Under the pieces are notes generated by a model, which worked only from the letters and a program-made list of their open reading frames with translations, ran no database searches and was not told the origin of the DNA. Position numbers and translations under genes: made by a program. Positions 25,330-34,622 of a stretch of 64,000 nucleotides of DNA are shown here, piece by piece. Positions within the stretch are counted from its first letter, which is position 1. Each line of letters starts with the position of its first letter. Origin of the DNA: Alphaproteobacteria bacterium (GTDB lineage: Bacteria > Pseudomonadota > Alphaproteobacteria > RF32 > CAG-239); contig JAFVWM010000032.1 in the NCBI GenBank assembly GCA_017501665.1, positions 62,001-126,000 of the forward strand. Reading direction: 5' to 3'.

Positions 25330-25848
25330 TTATCTCTCTATATATGCGTTGAAATTGTAAATATACGGAGCCTTAAGTAAGCATGTTTGTTTTGTTTTTT
25401 TGCAACAATAACGTAATCGTTCGCTTAATACTCTGTATTTTTCTTTAATACAGGCCTCTTTTATCTGATGAGGTAAGAGCTCTCGGATAATCGGTAAAAA
25501 TTCGTCTTTTTTATCGGGGTAAAACTTCAACAATGTTTCATAGGCATTGAGAGGTTTGTCCGGCTTGGTAATGCGGGCACATTCCCAATCAATAACTGTA
25601 TCTATCAAATCATCTTTTGATTTTACTAAATTATTTCTAACATGATGTTTACTGTTTTTACGATGTATCTTTTGGATATCCTCGTATTTTATCCATAAAG
25701 CCAAGTATAAAAACGGCTTATCAATGTCATGCAGATATCCTCGTAACGTATTTTTCCCTCGAAGCTGTTTTTCTACTTTCAAAAAAGCTTTTTTGTGACG
25801 AAGAGTGTATGAGATTTTTTTCAATCTCTTCTTTAATTCCAATCCCAT
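25330..25848 (-). CDS. DUF5662 family protein
   Basis: 172 residues. RGYLHDIDKPFLYLAL, a histidine-rich KHHVRN region and DWECARITKPDKPLNAYETL are the conserved blocks of DUF5662. The LHDIDK motif and further His residues suggest a metal-dependent HD-like site, but no activity is known. It lies between the CofE-like and pnuC genes with short gaps. Confidence 0.65.
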   Translation of the reverse strand: MGLELKKRLKKISYTLRHKKAFLKVEKQLRGKNTLRGYLHDIDKPFLYLALWIKYEDIQKIHRKNSKHHVRNNLVKSKDDLIDTVIDWECARITKPDKPLNAYETLLKFYPDKKDEFLPIIRELLPHQIKEACIKEKYRVLSERLRYCCKKTKQTCLLKAPYIYNFNAYIER

Positions 25849-25858
25849 ATCTACCTCC

Positions 25859-27052
25859 TTACTCTTGAGGTGCAGTTGTTAAATAGTTGTCAAAATAGCC
25901 TTTGATATAAACAACCGGCGTACCTTTTTCGCCTGAGCCGGTAGTCAAATCACAAAGTGAACCAAGTAAATCGGTAATTTGACGAGGTGTGGTGCCGATA
26001 GAATAAAAACCTTGGCTTTTATTTTTGTCATTGATAGCTTTTTTAATAGCTTCCTCGGGATTTGATTTATTATTATCGGCAACAGCCTTAATTTTTATTT
26101 CGTTGGGCATACCTTCCAAACCTTTGGTATAACCCGGAGATACAACCGGATCGGCAAATTCCCAAATCTTGGTTTTAGGACATTTGAAGCCACCATCACC
26201 ATATATCATAACTTCGATATGCTTGCCGGTTTTTTCTTTAAGCAGATTTTGAAGATTGTAACAAAATTCCGTAGAATTTCTGGGAAAAAGTTTAAGCCTG
26301 TTAGCGTCTGAATAGTTAGAACCCAACACACCGTATTCACTCCAACCGCGTTTTTCACTCGGGGTGTTACAAATTTCATCTAAGGTATAAGCAACAGCTC
26401 CTTCTTTGGTCAAAATTTGTTTTTGACGATGACGAATATGAATACTTGAAACTATAACCTGATTGGTGAACTTTAAGATGTCTTTAGGATTGTTTAGTAA
26501 AACGACTTCAATATTCGGAGATATATCTTCATACATTTGAATATGATCAGAACCGGTAATCGGATGATGAAAAACTCCGAATTTATTACGAAAATCTTGC
26601 TTTGTTAATATATCGGTATAAGGATTTAGGTCAGAATTAAACAATGCGTCTTCATCCATAATTGCATTTCCGACCTCGTCTGCAGGATAAGAAAGACAAA
26701 CATATACTTTACCTTTTACGCCTTTGGCAATACCCTCTAAAATCTTTGCAAAACGATTGCGAGAAAGTATCGGAAAAGCAACAGCTACATCACCTGAAGG
26801 AAATTTTTTGGCAACATCTTGAGCAATATCATCTAATGTTATGTAATTTCCTTGAGCTCTGGCCAAAAATGATTCGGTAATTCCGATAATATCGCCATTG
26901 TTTGTTGTCAAAGGTTGATACTTTGTTTTGGTAGCTTTAATAATTGTATCAGATATTATATTGCTGATGTTATCGCCCTCTTTGATAATAGGCATTCTGA
27001 TACCAAAAGCTGATGTTCCGACACAGCGAGTGTCATGATTAAATTTATTCAT
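25859..27052 (-). CDS. Coenzyme F420-0:L-glutamate ligase (CofE)-like protein
   Basis: 397 residues. The N-terminal region follows the CofE pattern: [29 protein letters not shown], and later a VMIYGDGG and ADPVVSPG region. True CofE adds glutamate to coenzyme F420. No other F420 gene is visible here and the neighbours are NAD-salvage genes, so this is probably an amide ligase of the same fold with another substrate. It is about 150 residues longer than typical CofE. A conserved leader RNA precedes it, with GAGGAG 7 bases before the start. Confidence 0.65.
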   Translation of the reverse strand: MNKFNHDTRCVGTSAFGIRMPIIKEGDNISNIISDTIIKATKTKYQPLTTNNGDIIGITESFLARAQGNYITLDDIAQDVAKKFPSGDVAVAFPILSRNRFAKILEGIAKGVKGKVYVCLSYPADEVGNAIMDEDALFNSDLNPYTDILTKQDFRNKFGVFHHPITGSDHIQMYEDISPNIEVVLLNNPKDILKFTNQVIVSSIHIRHRQKQILTKEGAVAYTLDEICNTPSEKRGWSEYGVLGSNYSDANRLKLFPRNSTEFCYNLQNLLKEKTGKHIEVMIYGDGGFKCPKTKIWEFADPVVSPGYTKGLEGMPNEIKIKAVADNNKSNPEEAIKKAINDKNKSQGFYSIGTTPRQITDLLGSLCDLTTGSGEKGTPVVYIKGYFDNYLTTAPQE

Positions 27053-27059
27053 GTTTTTT

Positions 27060-27122
27060 CTCCTCGACAGTAGGTTACTAAATAATGATTTGTCTCGACT
27101 GTCCCTACAAGACCCAAATCAT
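27060..27122 (-). promoter_or_regulatory. NAD-gene leader RNA, copy B (before the CofE-like operon)
   Basis: Read on the minus strand: outer stem ATGATTT (27122-27116) with AAATCAT (27091-27085), bulge GG (27115-27114), inner stem GTCTTG (27113-27108) with CGAGAC (27097-27092), loop TAGGGACAGT (27107-27098). GACAGT of the loop can pair with ACTGTC (27071-27066), which touches the ribosome binding site GAGGAG (27065-27060). The fold is shared with three other NAD-salvage leaders. Confidence 0.7.
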
Positions 27123-27145
27123 GTGAAGAAACGGCTTTGTTTCTT

Positions 27146-27676
27146 CTAGTTTTTTTCACCCTCATAGAAGCTTTTTTCAATAAGCTCTATATTTTCCGGA
27201 TGAACAAATTCTTTATACCTTATATCTTTTAAGGCTATCATATCTCTTACCATATTTCCTGACAAAAAAGGAAAATCTTGAGTAGTACGTGAACAAATTT
27301 CTACATTTGTTACATCATTTTTGAAGAATAAATATTCTCTTTCGTCTCCGACATAGATTACATCCGGAGCCGGCTTGTCAGGTTGTTCTTTTTTGATTGT
27401 TTCCAATACGTGTACATTCCATGGCACATTGTTTACATCTTTAACGCCTACAATTCTTAAGCGCTCATATGCATCGCTTTTGCGCCAAACATTTTGCACC
27501 ATTTTTTTACGAGTAAAATAAGGCAGAGGATTTTTTTCGGTTCCGCTTTCTTGAGCTGAGCCGATTAAAACAGTGCCATAAGCACATTCTTCCATCATTT
27601 TTTTGATAAGTCTGTCATGACCGATATGAAAAGGTTGACAGCGAATAATACAAAAACCGTGTTGATATTTAAACAT
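27146..27676 (-). CDS. NadM-like nicotinamide-nucleotide adenylyltransferase, copy 1
   Basis: 176 residues. Start at 27676, where the ATG follows GAGAGG and seven T residues. It has the nucleotidyltransferase motif FHIGH (16-20) and a C-terminal LSGNMVRDMI like the ISxTxxR motif. It resembles archaeal-type NadM, which joins NMN and ATP to give NAD. It has its own leader RNA. A close paralogue is at 34623. Confidence 0.75.
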   Translation of the reverse strand: MFKYQHGFCIIRCQPFHIGHDRLIKKMMEECAYGTVLIGSAQESGTEKNPLPYFTRKKMVQNVWRKSDAYERLRIVGVKDVNNVPWNVHVLETIKKEQPDKPAPDVIYVGDEREYLFFKNDVTNVEICSRTTQDFPFLSGNMVRDMIALKDIRYKEFVHPENIELIEKSFYEGEKN

Positions 27677-27800
27677 AAAAAAACCTCTCTTTCGAAAGGC
27701 CAACTCATCAACTTGCGGGATAAAACCCTAATACTTTTTTGCAGATGACTGGCCAAGTCCCAACGTCCGTGCCTATTGCCCTCAAGCACCCGAACATTTG
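27677..27800 (-). promoter_or_regulatory. NAD-gene leader RNA, copy A (before nadM-like copy 1)
   Basis: Minus strand: outer stem ATGTTC (27797-27792) with GGACGT (27768-27763), bulge GG, inner stem GTGCTT (27789-27784) with AGGCAC (27774-27769), loop GAGGGCAAT. Downstream, CCTTTC (27699-27694), tetraloop GAAA and GAGAGG (27689-27684) form a hairpin followed by seven T; this could stop transcription or hide the ribosome binding site. An earlier stretch (27754-27744, including GGCCA and TCATC) can pair instead with 27709-27698 and would open that hairpin. The loop-to-downstream pseudoknot is less clear here than in copies B-D. Confidence 0.7.
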
Positions 27801-27871
27801 TTATGTTATTAAATAAAAAAAATATTGTCAATTAGTTTTTTTATTTTTTTTGTATTGTTATTACCAAAAGA

Positions 27872-27893
27872 GGTGATAGTCGTTACTATCACC
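27872..27893 (-). terminator. Hairpin after the 27900 gene
   Basis: GGTGATAGT (27872-27880) and ACTATCACC (27885-27893) form a perfect 9-bp stem with a 4-nt loop. On the minus strand it is followed by CTTTT. It lies just past the stop codon of the minus-strand gene. Confidence 0.65.
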
Positions 27894-27899
27894 CCTTGA

Positions 27900-28301
27900 T
27901 TAGAAATTTATTGCTTTTTTTAGTCCATATACCGTAACTTCCCATTTTTCTTCGGATACTCGTTCATCTCTTATTTGATGAATTATGCCTATCCTTACCA
28001 AATGATCATACATGGTTAAAGAAAACTTTTTAACAAAATCTTCTTTTATGCCTTGTTTTATATCGGTTACATATTGTATAGCAACTTTTATTTTTTTGAG
28101 GCTTATGGGATTATCTTTTTCTTCAAGATATTCTGCTCGTAAAAGAGCTACACAGGCTACAATAAAAACAGCCATACAGATTTTTAGTACATTTTGAAGG
28201 CTGTCGCCATCAAGATATATACATATGACCAAAAGTACGCAGAAAATGACTATAAAGCACCCCGAAAGTGCATAATAAAAAATTTTTTTCTTTTTATTCA
28301 T
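27900..28301 (-). CDS. Unknown small membrane protein
   Basis: 133 residues, not recognised. Two hydrophobic segments (about 8-29 and 37-54) are followed by a soluble C-terminal domain whose end (RIGIIHQIRDERVSEEKWEVTVYGLKKA) looks like a small winged-helix or beta-hairpin fold. It stands alone between terminator-bounded units. Confidence 0.55.
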   Translation of the reverse strand: MNKKKKIFYYALSGCFIVIFCVLLVICIYLDGDSLQNVLKICMAVFIVACVALLRAEYLEEKDNPISLKKIKVAIQYVTDIKQGIKEDFVKKFSLTMYDHLVRIGIIHQIRDERVSEEKWEVTVYGLKKAINF

Positions 28302-28458
28302 AACCCAAAAATTTAATTAATAATAGACTAGCGTTTGTTTGTTATCATAAAAATTTTATGATGTAAAGATTTATTATTCAGCCCTTTAGAATGATTAACG
28401 AATAATTAATGAATAAAATTTATTTTTTAACATATTAACTTATTGAAAGTATTTAACG

Positions 28459-28953
28459 ATGTTAAAAGATGATATAAATAAAAACATATTAAAAACAATA
28501 CTCTCCGAAATATCAAATATAAACAACAATAAAAATATCGTTCCTTCCGATATAATATCCGACAAATCCATTTCCACAGTTGAAAAAAATATAACTGTCG
28601 AATTTGTTGATGACAATAATGAAATTAAAAAAGCTTTAAGAAAAGAAATTATAAAAATTTACCCTATTGATAATTATAACATGTATGAAGTTTTAGTAAC
28701 GATAAGTACACTTCAAGACAGCATTAAAGATATTTCAGATGCTTTTTATACTCTGGTTATGCTAACTCCCGACAACAAAATGATAAATTGTGAATTTATT
28801 GATTTATCGGTGTTTTCAGAAAAAAGTTCTGAAGAATGTGATAATTATCAAAACGTTATATTAAATGAAGCAAAAAAATATATATCTGATGCCAAAGATA
28901 TTGAAGCTCTTAAATCCTTTATAGAATTGTTCAGAATAACGGATGATAAGTAA
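28459..28953 (+). CDS. Unknown acidic protein
   Basis: 164 residues, soluble, rich in Asn, Lys, Asp and Ile, no recognisable family. No strong ribosome binding site is visible before the start. It precedes a probable exported protein by 75 bp on the same strand. The gene call rests on length and consistent coding character. Confidence 0.5.
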   Translation: MLKDDINKNILKTILSEISNINNNKNIVPSDIISDKSISTVEKNITVEFVDDNNEIKKALRKEIIKIYPIDNYNMYEVLVTISTLQDSIKDISDAFYTLVMLTPDNKMINCEFIDLSVFSEKSSEECDNYQNVILNEAKKYISDAKDIEALKSFIELFRITDDK

Positions 28954-29028
28954 CAACCATTTGACAAGAATACAAAAAAATGATACATTAATTGTATATG
29001 AGGTATATTTAGAGATGAGGATAACATT

Positions 29029-29904
29029 ATGAGTACATTCAAAGAAAAATTAAAACATAAAGCTCTACCATATGTTATTGCCGGCATTTCAATATTCGGC
29101 GGAGTTACTCAGGCTGAAGCGCAAAATCAAGAAAACACCATTTTATCATCCATTCATGACACCTCTCTTTCCTATAATGATGGTTATTGCCGTTATACAG
29201 AGTCTATTTCTGTACGACATGATGATAAAACATTTTTTTGGAAAAATGCTGTTATGTCTTACGAAATCGGAAACGGATATCAAATAATGCATGAAACGCA
29301 TGGTGATAATAAAGGGAATGATTTTTCTACAACAATGTTATCACCTGATGGCAGAGAAATAGACATAAATTTCTTTAACACCGGAGATTTTTTAGTACCA
29401 CCTCAATATTTGTTAGATCCGGAGTCATCTGAAAAGGACCCGACAAAAATAAAAGAAAATAATGATAGGTGGGAAATGGAGATGTGTAAAAAGGCTGATA
29501 AAAAAATAGATAATCTTGCTGATAGGGAAGCTTTTTATACATATGTTAAAGAAACTCGTAATATGTTAGAAACAGGAACTTTTAACGAAAATTTATTAAA
29601 AGCTAGGCATGTTAAAGCTGAGATTAAAAACTATAGTGTAAGCGCTACGGGTCCCAAAGCCGACAAATCATTAGCAAAAGAATTTAGACAAATAAAAAGA
29701 GCCATGAAAAAAGAAATTAAAGGTAACAGCTCAGAATTTAAGAAGCTTGTTGTTAATGATGCGAAACAACAAAATCAAACCCAAAATGATAAAGACAAAT
29801 TAATGATTCTATCTGGTCGTAAATCATCGAATAATTATCAACCTACAGTTAATAAAACTACTTTAGACCGTTCGAAAATTTCTATAGTTAGTCAACATTC
29901 ATAA
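29029..29904 (+). CDS. Unknown probably exported protein
   Basis: 291 residues. The N-terminus has a basic start, a hydrophobic stretch (about 14-26) and a QAEAQ site like signal peptidase cleavage. The mature part is charged and hydrophilic without a known domain. GAGG lies upstream of the start. A terminator follows at 29927-29961. Confidence 0.5.
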   Translation: MSTFKEKLKHKALPYVIAGISIFGGVTQAEAQNQENTILSSIHDTSLSYNDGYCRYTESISVRHDDKTFFWKNAVMSYEIGNGYQIMHETHGDNKGNDFSTTMLSPDGREIDINFFNTGDFLVPPQYLLDPESSEKDPTKIKENNDRWEMEMCKKADKKIDNLADREAFYTYVKETRNMLETGTFNENLLKARHVKAEIKNYSVSATGPKADKSLAKEFRQIKRAMKKEIKGNSSEFKKLVVNDAKQQNQTQNDKDKLMILSGRKSSNNYQPTVNKTTLDRSKISIVSQHS

Positions 29905-29926
29905 TAAGCATATATGACTTTATATC

Positions 29927-29967
29927 AACACTACCAAGTAAATACATTATTTGGTAGTGTTTGTTTC
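29927..29967 (+). terminator. Rho-independent terminator
   Basis: AACACTACCAA (29927-29937) and TTGGTAGTGTT (29951-29961) form an 11-bp stem followed by a short T-rich stretch, after the 29029 gene. Confidence 0.7.
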
Positions 29968-30071
29968 TAAAATGATTAATATAATATTTTTCGGCAATAC
30001 TCAGCATTTTAAATTATTATAAACCATTTGATGTTATAATAATCTAAAATTGATTTATGTAGGAGACTTTT

Positions 30072-31553
30072 ATGAATATATTTGAAAGAATTGTCGGAAA
30101 ATCGGATGAAGAAAAGAATCAAAATACTGAAGTTATAAATGAGGTAGGCGGTGCACCGGAAAATATTACCTCCGGATTGTCTTACGCTAAAGAAAACAAC
30201 ACTTCAGGTTCGGTTTTACATCAAACTGATCAATCGATCAGACCGGAGCAATTGATTAACGATCCTGTTATTGTTGCTAAACCTGATCAGCCGGTTGAAC
30301 CGAAACAAACAACAACAACGACTGTAACTACGTCCCAGCCGTCTCCCGCTACACAACCGATGTCACCAAGTATGACACCAAGGGCTCCTCATGTTCAACA
30401 AACTCAACCAAATCAGCCTGCTCCAATGCCTCAATCTGTGACATCAAATACGCCCCCTAAAGTTGCGCCTACACAAACAACTGTTACTACTGCTCAGGAC
30501 AGACCTGTTCAAATGCCTCGTCCGGCTCAACCATCAGTAAGCAGTTCAACACCATCTCAGAGTACGGAAAATCAATATACCTCATTTCCTCCATGCGTTA
30601 ATCTCGGTTATATAAATGACGGTAAGTTTTCTGATTTGTACATTACTCCGGATAAAAAAACTTATATATGGGGCGGAAAGACTAATGCCGGTCTGCAGGA
30701 AGTATATTTTGATGATTTTGAGGATTTTTATAATCAAATAAATGAAGCATATGACGGCATCCCTTCTTATTTGTTAAAGTACAACGGTCGTAACTATCGC
30801 GTTGAAAGAACCGTAGCGACGGGAGGTCATCAATTTTGCGCTCGAAAAATGCCTGTGGACATCCCCAAGTTAAAATCTTTGGGTTTACCACAAGGTGTAT
30901 ATAATCACTTATTATCTCTTGCAAACTGTGGCGGAATGATTTTGTTGGCCGGTGCAACGGGATCCGGTAAGAGTACGACTATTGCATCATTATTAAAAGA
31001 ATATTTATGTACTGCCGGCGGGTATGCTTTTACAATTGAAGATCCGGTAGAACTTCCTCTTGATGGTGTATATGTAACATCGTCAAATGAGCTCGGTTTG
31101 TGTAAACAAACAATTCCACCAAATGGTGTTTGGGCCGAAGGAATCAAGTCTGCTTTGCGTTCAAAGCCTCGTTATATATATTTGGGAGAGATTCGTTCTC
31201 CTGATATTGCATCAGAAGCCTTGCGTGCTGCAACTTCCGGACACTTGGTTTTATCCTCAATTCACGCAAATAATGTGAGCGAGGCCGTTAACTCACTGAT
31301 TAAGTATGCGGCATCATCAGGTATTAGTGAAGGTATGGCTTATGAATTGGTGGCCGGAGGTTTGCTAGGTGTTGTACACCAAATATTATCTGGTGCACCC
31401 AAAAGAGCTCATGTTACTACAATATTCGCCAATCCTGATGTCAATGCAGGTTGTCAAGTGCGCGGTATGATACGTAGTGGTAAACTTAATATTGCAACAG
31501 TAATGGAACAACAACGTATATTATTAGATATGGGTAAACCATTATTTAAATAA
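30072..31553 (+). CDS. DotB/PilT-like secretion ATPase with disordered N-terminus
   Basis: 493 residues. Residues about 60-170 are rich in Pro, Thr, Gln and Ser and likely disordered. The ATPase part has Walker A GATGSGKS (294-301), an Asp box IEDPVE (322-327), Walker B-like YIYLGEIR (368-375) and a His box GHLVLSSIHA (390-399). It most resembles DotB-type ATPases of type IVB secretion and PilT retraction ATPases. It stands alone: no other secretion genes are nearby. AGGAGA lies upstream of the start. Confidence 0.75.
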   Translation: MNIFERIVGKSDEEKNQNTEVINEVGGAPENITSGLSYAKENNTSGSVLHQTDQSIRPEQLINDPVIVAKPDQPVEPKQTTTTTVTTSQPSPATQPMSPSMTPRAPHVQQTQPNQPAPMPQSVTSNTPPKVAPTQTTVTTAQDRPVQMPRPAQPSVSSSTPSQSTENQYTSFPPCVNLGYINDGKFSDLYITPDKKTYIWGGKTNAGLQEVYFDDFEDFYNQINEAYDGIPSYLLKYNGRNYRVERTVATGGHQFCARKMPVDIPKLKSLGLPQGVYNHLLSLANCGGMILLAGATGSGKSTTIASLLKEYLCTAGGYAFTIEDPVELPLDGVYVTSSNELGLCKQTIPPNGVWAEGIKSALRSKPRYIYLGEIRSPDIASEALRAATSGHLVLSSIHANNVSEAVNSLIKYAASSGISEGMAYELVAGGLLGVVHQILSGAPKRAHVTTIFANPDVNAGCQVRGMIRSGKLNIATVMEQQRILLDMGKPLFK

Positions 31554-31562
31554 TAGTACACA

Positions 31563-31599
31563 GAGTCACTGTATCGCTAAATACAGTGACTCATTTTTT
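31563..31599 (+). terminator. Strong Rho-independent terminator
   Basis: GAGTCACTGTAT (31563-31574) and ATACAGTGACTC (31581-31592), a perfect 12-bp stem with a 6-nt loop, then ATTTTTT. It ends the DotB-like transcript. Confidence 0.92.
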
Positions 31600-31670
31600 G
31601 GTCAATACGGATATAAAATGTCTTACTGTTGGTGATGTAACTTACAGAATAATTAAGGTTATATAAAACA

Positions 31671-32444
31671 CTATAATATCGGTGGTAATTGATTTCGTTT
31701 GAAAGACGAGCGCGAAACCAAGTTATTTACTCTTTCCACCAAATCTTTATCTTCACCTTGTGCAATTATTTCTTTGGTACTAAGTTTTTCATCCGTTATT
31801 TTTTGTAAAATTCTATCTAATAGAGGATATGGCGGAAGTAGATCTTCGTCTTTTTGATTATGGGTCAACTCGGCAGATGGTGCTCTGGAAATAACTTCTT
31901 CGGGAAGTACGACGTTTATGCTATTGCGCCACTTTGCCAACTCAAATATTGTCGATTTATAAATATTGCCGATCGGCATCAAACCACCGCAAGTATCACC
32001 ATACAAAGTACAATAACCTGTTAATGCTTCTGATTTATTACCACAAGCTAGTACCATTCCGCCATTTTGATTAGAATATGCCATCAAAATTTGTCCTCTA
32101 ATACGAGCCTGAAGATTTTCTTGAACAATACCTTTAACATCTTTACCAAAAGAGTTTTGCAAAAAATTTATTTCACTATCAACAATATTATCAATATCTA
32201 ATTCTTGATAATCAAGATTATTAAACTTTGCTATTCCTCGTGCTATGTTAAGGCTTAAGTCTGAAGTATATTTTGTTTTCATCATTATAGCTTTAACATT
32301 TTGTCCACCTATTGCATCTGCTGCCAAAACAGCAACAATAGCCGAATCAAGTCCTCCTGACAAACCTAAGATAACTTTGTTAAAGTTGTTATCCGAGAGA
32401 TATTTCTTTAGCCCATTTTTCAAGTCATTCCATAATTTTTGCAT
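31671..32444 (-). CDS. nadE: NH3-dependent NAD+ synthetase NadE
   Basis: 257 residues. The ATP pyrophosphatase loop LSGGLDSAIV (28-37) and the end-domain blocks of NadE are present; there is no glutaminase domain, so ammonia is the nitrogen donor. It turns deamido-NAD into NAD. With pncA and pncB directly upstream it completes the nicotinamide-to-NAD (Preiss-Handler) route, apart from the adenylyltransferase step encoded next door. Confidence 0.92.
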   Translation of the reverse strand: MQKLWNDLKNGLKKYLSDNNFNKVILGLSGGLDSAIVAVLAADAIGGQNVKAIMMKTKYTSDLSLNIARGIAKFNNLDYQELDIDNIVDSEINFLQNSFGKDVKGIVQENLQARIRGQILMAYSNQNGGMVLACGNKSEALTGYCTLYGDTCGGLMPIGNIYKSTIFELAKWRNSINVVLPEEVISRAPSAELTHNQKDEDLLPPYPLLDRILQKITDEKLSTKEIIAQGEDKDLVERVNNLVSRSSFKRNQLPPIL

Positions 32445-32449
32445 AATGA

Positions 32450-33916
32450 TTATCTCCCTTGATGTAATTTTATCAAATTTTGTTGTAAAGTATAAACCGA
32501 ATTTTCTATTCCTACCTGATAAACAGTAGAATTTTTAATTTTTTTGTACTTATTATCAAGTTTTTGTAAATTGTCTTTTGCTTTTGCCTGTAATACTTTC
32601 AAATCTTTTTCTACAGATTTTACAAATTTGCCATTACGCATCAAAGGTTTTAACAAAGTATAGGCTTCTTCACCTTTAGCAAAACACATTGCCTGAGCAG
32701 AATTACTACCGATAATAAATGATTTGATATCTGTAGTTAATTTTCCTTCAGCTATTACATCTGCTGTTGTGGACTGGATAATATCGCTACCATATTTTCC
32801 GCCTCTTATGACTCGAAGTACATTTGTTTTATTGGGAATTGTTGTTTTTCCTTCGGCTACTTTAATAACTGGACGTCCAGCATATTGCTTAGTTTTGAAC
32901 ACTCCTCCCAAAGCCGGATTATCATACGCTGTTACAACTTTGGTACCAGCTGCAAAAATATCATAAGGTGTACCTTGTTCAACTAATTTTTTTATTGAAT
33001 ACTCATCTAGGTCATTGGATGCTATAATTTTAGTATGATTAAATCCTGCATCATCTAATATTTTTCTTGCTTCTTTGCCCCAATAAGCTAAATCTCCCGA
33101 ATCAATTCGTATTCCTTGCAAAGGAATATTAGTTTCTTGTGAAGCTTTAATTGCATTTTTAATACCTTGGCTAGTTTCATAAGTATCAACTAATAGAGTT
33201 GTATTACCTTGGCTTGCTCGTAAATATGCTTTGTATGCGTCTATTTCATCTTCATAGCTCATAATAAAAGAATGAGCCATTGTTCCACTTACGGGAATAT
33301 CGTAATGCTGTGCAGCCGCTACATTTGATGTTCCAGCCATGCCTCCAATAAAACAGGCTCTGGTTGAACTAAATCCTCCTAGTTCTTGTCCTCGTCTTAG
33401 ACCAAATTCTAAAACTGGTCGATTTTTACCATCGGAAGATGCAGCCAACACAATGCGAGAAGCCTTTGTTGCTATCAGACTTTGCGAGTTAAAAATATTT
33501 AATAAAGCAGCTTCCACCATATCTACTTGCCATGTTGGTCCTGTTATTGAATAGACTGGCTCATTAGGAAAAACAATTTCTCCTTCTTCTACAGCATCAA
33601 TATTGATTTGAAGTGGTTGATTTTTTATAAAATTTAGAAAATCATCATTAAACCTTTTGCTTCCATCTGCATTTGTCTGATTTTGAAGATACTTGATATC
33701 CTCATCAGAAAAATGCCAATTTTCAATCCACTCTGAAAATTCTGCCAAACCTGCAGATAATAAATAATTGCCGTTAAATGGACATTTTCTGAAATAGCAT
33801 TCTGATGTTTTTGTTTCATTGGCTTTACCATCACTAAACCATGCTTGAGCCATTGTTAAATGATATAAATCACAAAATAAAGGTGTTGAATTTGCTAAAA
33901 TATTTGGTCTAGTCAT
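32450..33916 (-). CDS. pncB: Nicotinate phosphoribosyltransferase PncB
   Basis: 488 residues. Conserved blocks: LCDLYHLTMAQAW near 15, EFGLRRGQ with the catalytic region near 175, GTMAHSFIM near 213, and IRIDSGDLA near 275. It converts nicotinate and PRPP into nicotinate mononucleotide. It lies 4 bp after pncA and 5 bp before nadE. Confidence 0.93.
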   Translation of the reverse strand: MTRPNILANSTPLFCDLYHLTMAQAWFSDGKANETKTSECYFRKCPFNGNYLLSAGLAEFSEWIENWHFSDEDIKYLQNQTNADGSKRFNDDFLNFIKNQPLQINIDAVEEGEIVFPNEPVYSITGPTWQVDMVEAALLNIFNSQSLIATKASRIVLAASSDGKNRPVLEFGLRRGQELGGFSSTRACFIGGMAGTSNVAAAQHYDIPVSGTMAHSFIMSYEDEIDAYKAYLRASQGNTTLLVDTYETSQGIKNAIKASQETNIPLQGIRIDSGDLAYWGKEARKILDDAGFNHTKIIASNDLDEYSIKKLVEQGTPYDIFAAGTKVVTAYDNPALGGVFKTKQYAGRPVIKVAEGKTTIPNKTNVLRVIRGGKYGSDIIQSTTADVIAEGKLTTDIKSFIIGSNSAQAMCFAKGEEAYTLLKPLMRNGKFVKSVEKDLKVLQAKAKDNLQKLDNKYKKIKNSTVYQVGIENSVYTLQQNLIKLHQGR

Positions 33917-33920
33917 TTTA

Positions 33921-34541
33921 TTATCCTCTGCTCTTATTTACTAAATTATACTGAATTTTTTTGTTTTGCAATTGTGTACGAAAAAATTGAGCTGTTGTAA
34001 TACTTTTTATTCTTCCATTATTTAATAGTGGACGATATATATCTTTTTGCAAAATATCACCTATTTGAGCCTTTGCCCCTTGACAAAGATCTTCGATAAT
34101 AACAACATTGGCCCCTCTTTTAAGTAATCCATTCATAGCTTGGACTACACAAACGTCACTCAATACTCCACAAAGATATACTTCTTTACCTTGCCAATTA
34201 TCACTTAGAATTTGATAATTTTTAGCTTCGTTCCATATATCAGTAGTTGATTTAAAAATTTTGGTGACAGGAGTACTATTTTTAAAAGGAGCAGCTTGTT
34301 GCCAACCCCATGCACCAAAAATACAGTGCATTGGGTAGTTTTGAGCTTCTATAGTGTCTTTATATGTTTCAACAAAATGGGTATCATAACTATCAATAAT
34401 TTTATCAAAACTATTGGCAAACAATCCATTAGCAAAGTTTTGATGTTTTTCGATAAGTTTTTCATTATTAATAGTTAAATGTCCTTGCGGATGAACAAAA
34501 TCATTTTGAAAATCAATCCGCATTAAAATACGATTATTCAT
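33921..34541 (-). CDS. pncA: Nicotinamidase-like cysteine hydrolase PncA
   Basis: 206 residues of the isochorismatase-like fold. Asp9 is in RIDFQNDF and the nucleophile Cys is in GVLSDVCVVQAMN (about 143-155). The expected role is to hydrolyse nicotinamide to nicotinate. It is the first gene of the pncA-pncB-nadE operon and is preceded by the conserved leader RNA with AAAGGG as ribosome binding site. Metal-binding residues are partly unclear, so another amide substrate is possible. Confidence 0.8.
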   Translation of the reverse strand: MNNRILMRIDFQNDFVHPQGHLTINNEKLIEKHQNFANGLFANSFDKIIDSYDTHFVETYKDTIEAQNYPMHCIFGAWGWQQAAPFKNSTPVTKIFKSTTDIWNEAKNYQILSDNWQGKEVYLCGVLSDVCVVQAMNGLLKRGANVVIIEDLCQGAKAQIGDILQKDIYRPLLNNGRIKSITTAQFFRTQLQNKKIQYNLVNKSRG

Positions 34542-34548
34542 CTATTTT

Positions 34549-34614
34549 CCCTTTCAGGCTTATTAGGGGTAAAGTAAATGTCTGTCTTCTATAAGCCCTG
34601 CAGAAGACGCAGAC
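34549..34614 (-). promoter_or_regulatory. NAD-gene leader RNA, copy D (before pncA)
   Basis: Minus strand: outer stem GTCT (34614-34611) with AGAC (34583-34580), bulge GC, inner stem GTCTTCT (34608-34602) with AGAAGAC (34590-34584), loop GCAGGGCTTAT (34601-34591). GGCTTAT of the loop is exactly complementary to ATAAGCC (34563-34557), which lies just before the ribosome binding site AAAGGG (34554-34549). The loop is identical to that of copy C although the stems differ. Confidence 0.75.
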
Positions 34615-34622
34615 AAAGTTTT

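Noticed and set aside
25859..27052. Calling the CofE-like gene a true F420 enzyme
   Set aside because: No other F420 gene is in the window, the protein is much longer than CofE, and its neighbours concern NAD precursors.
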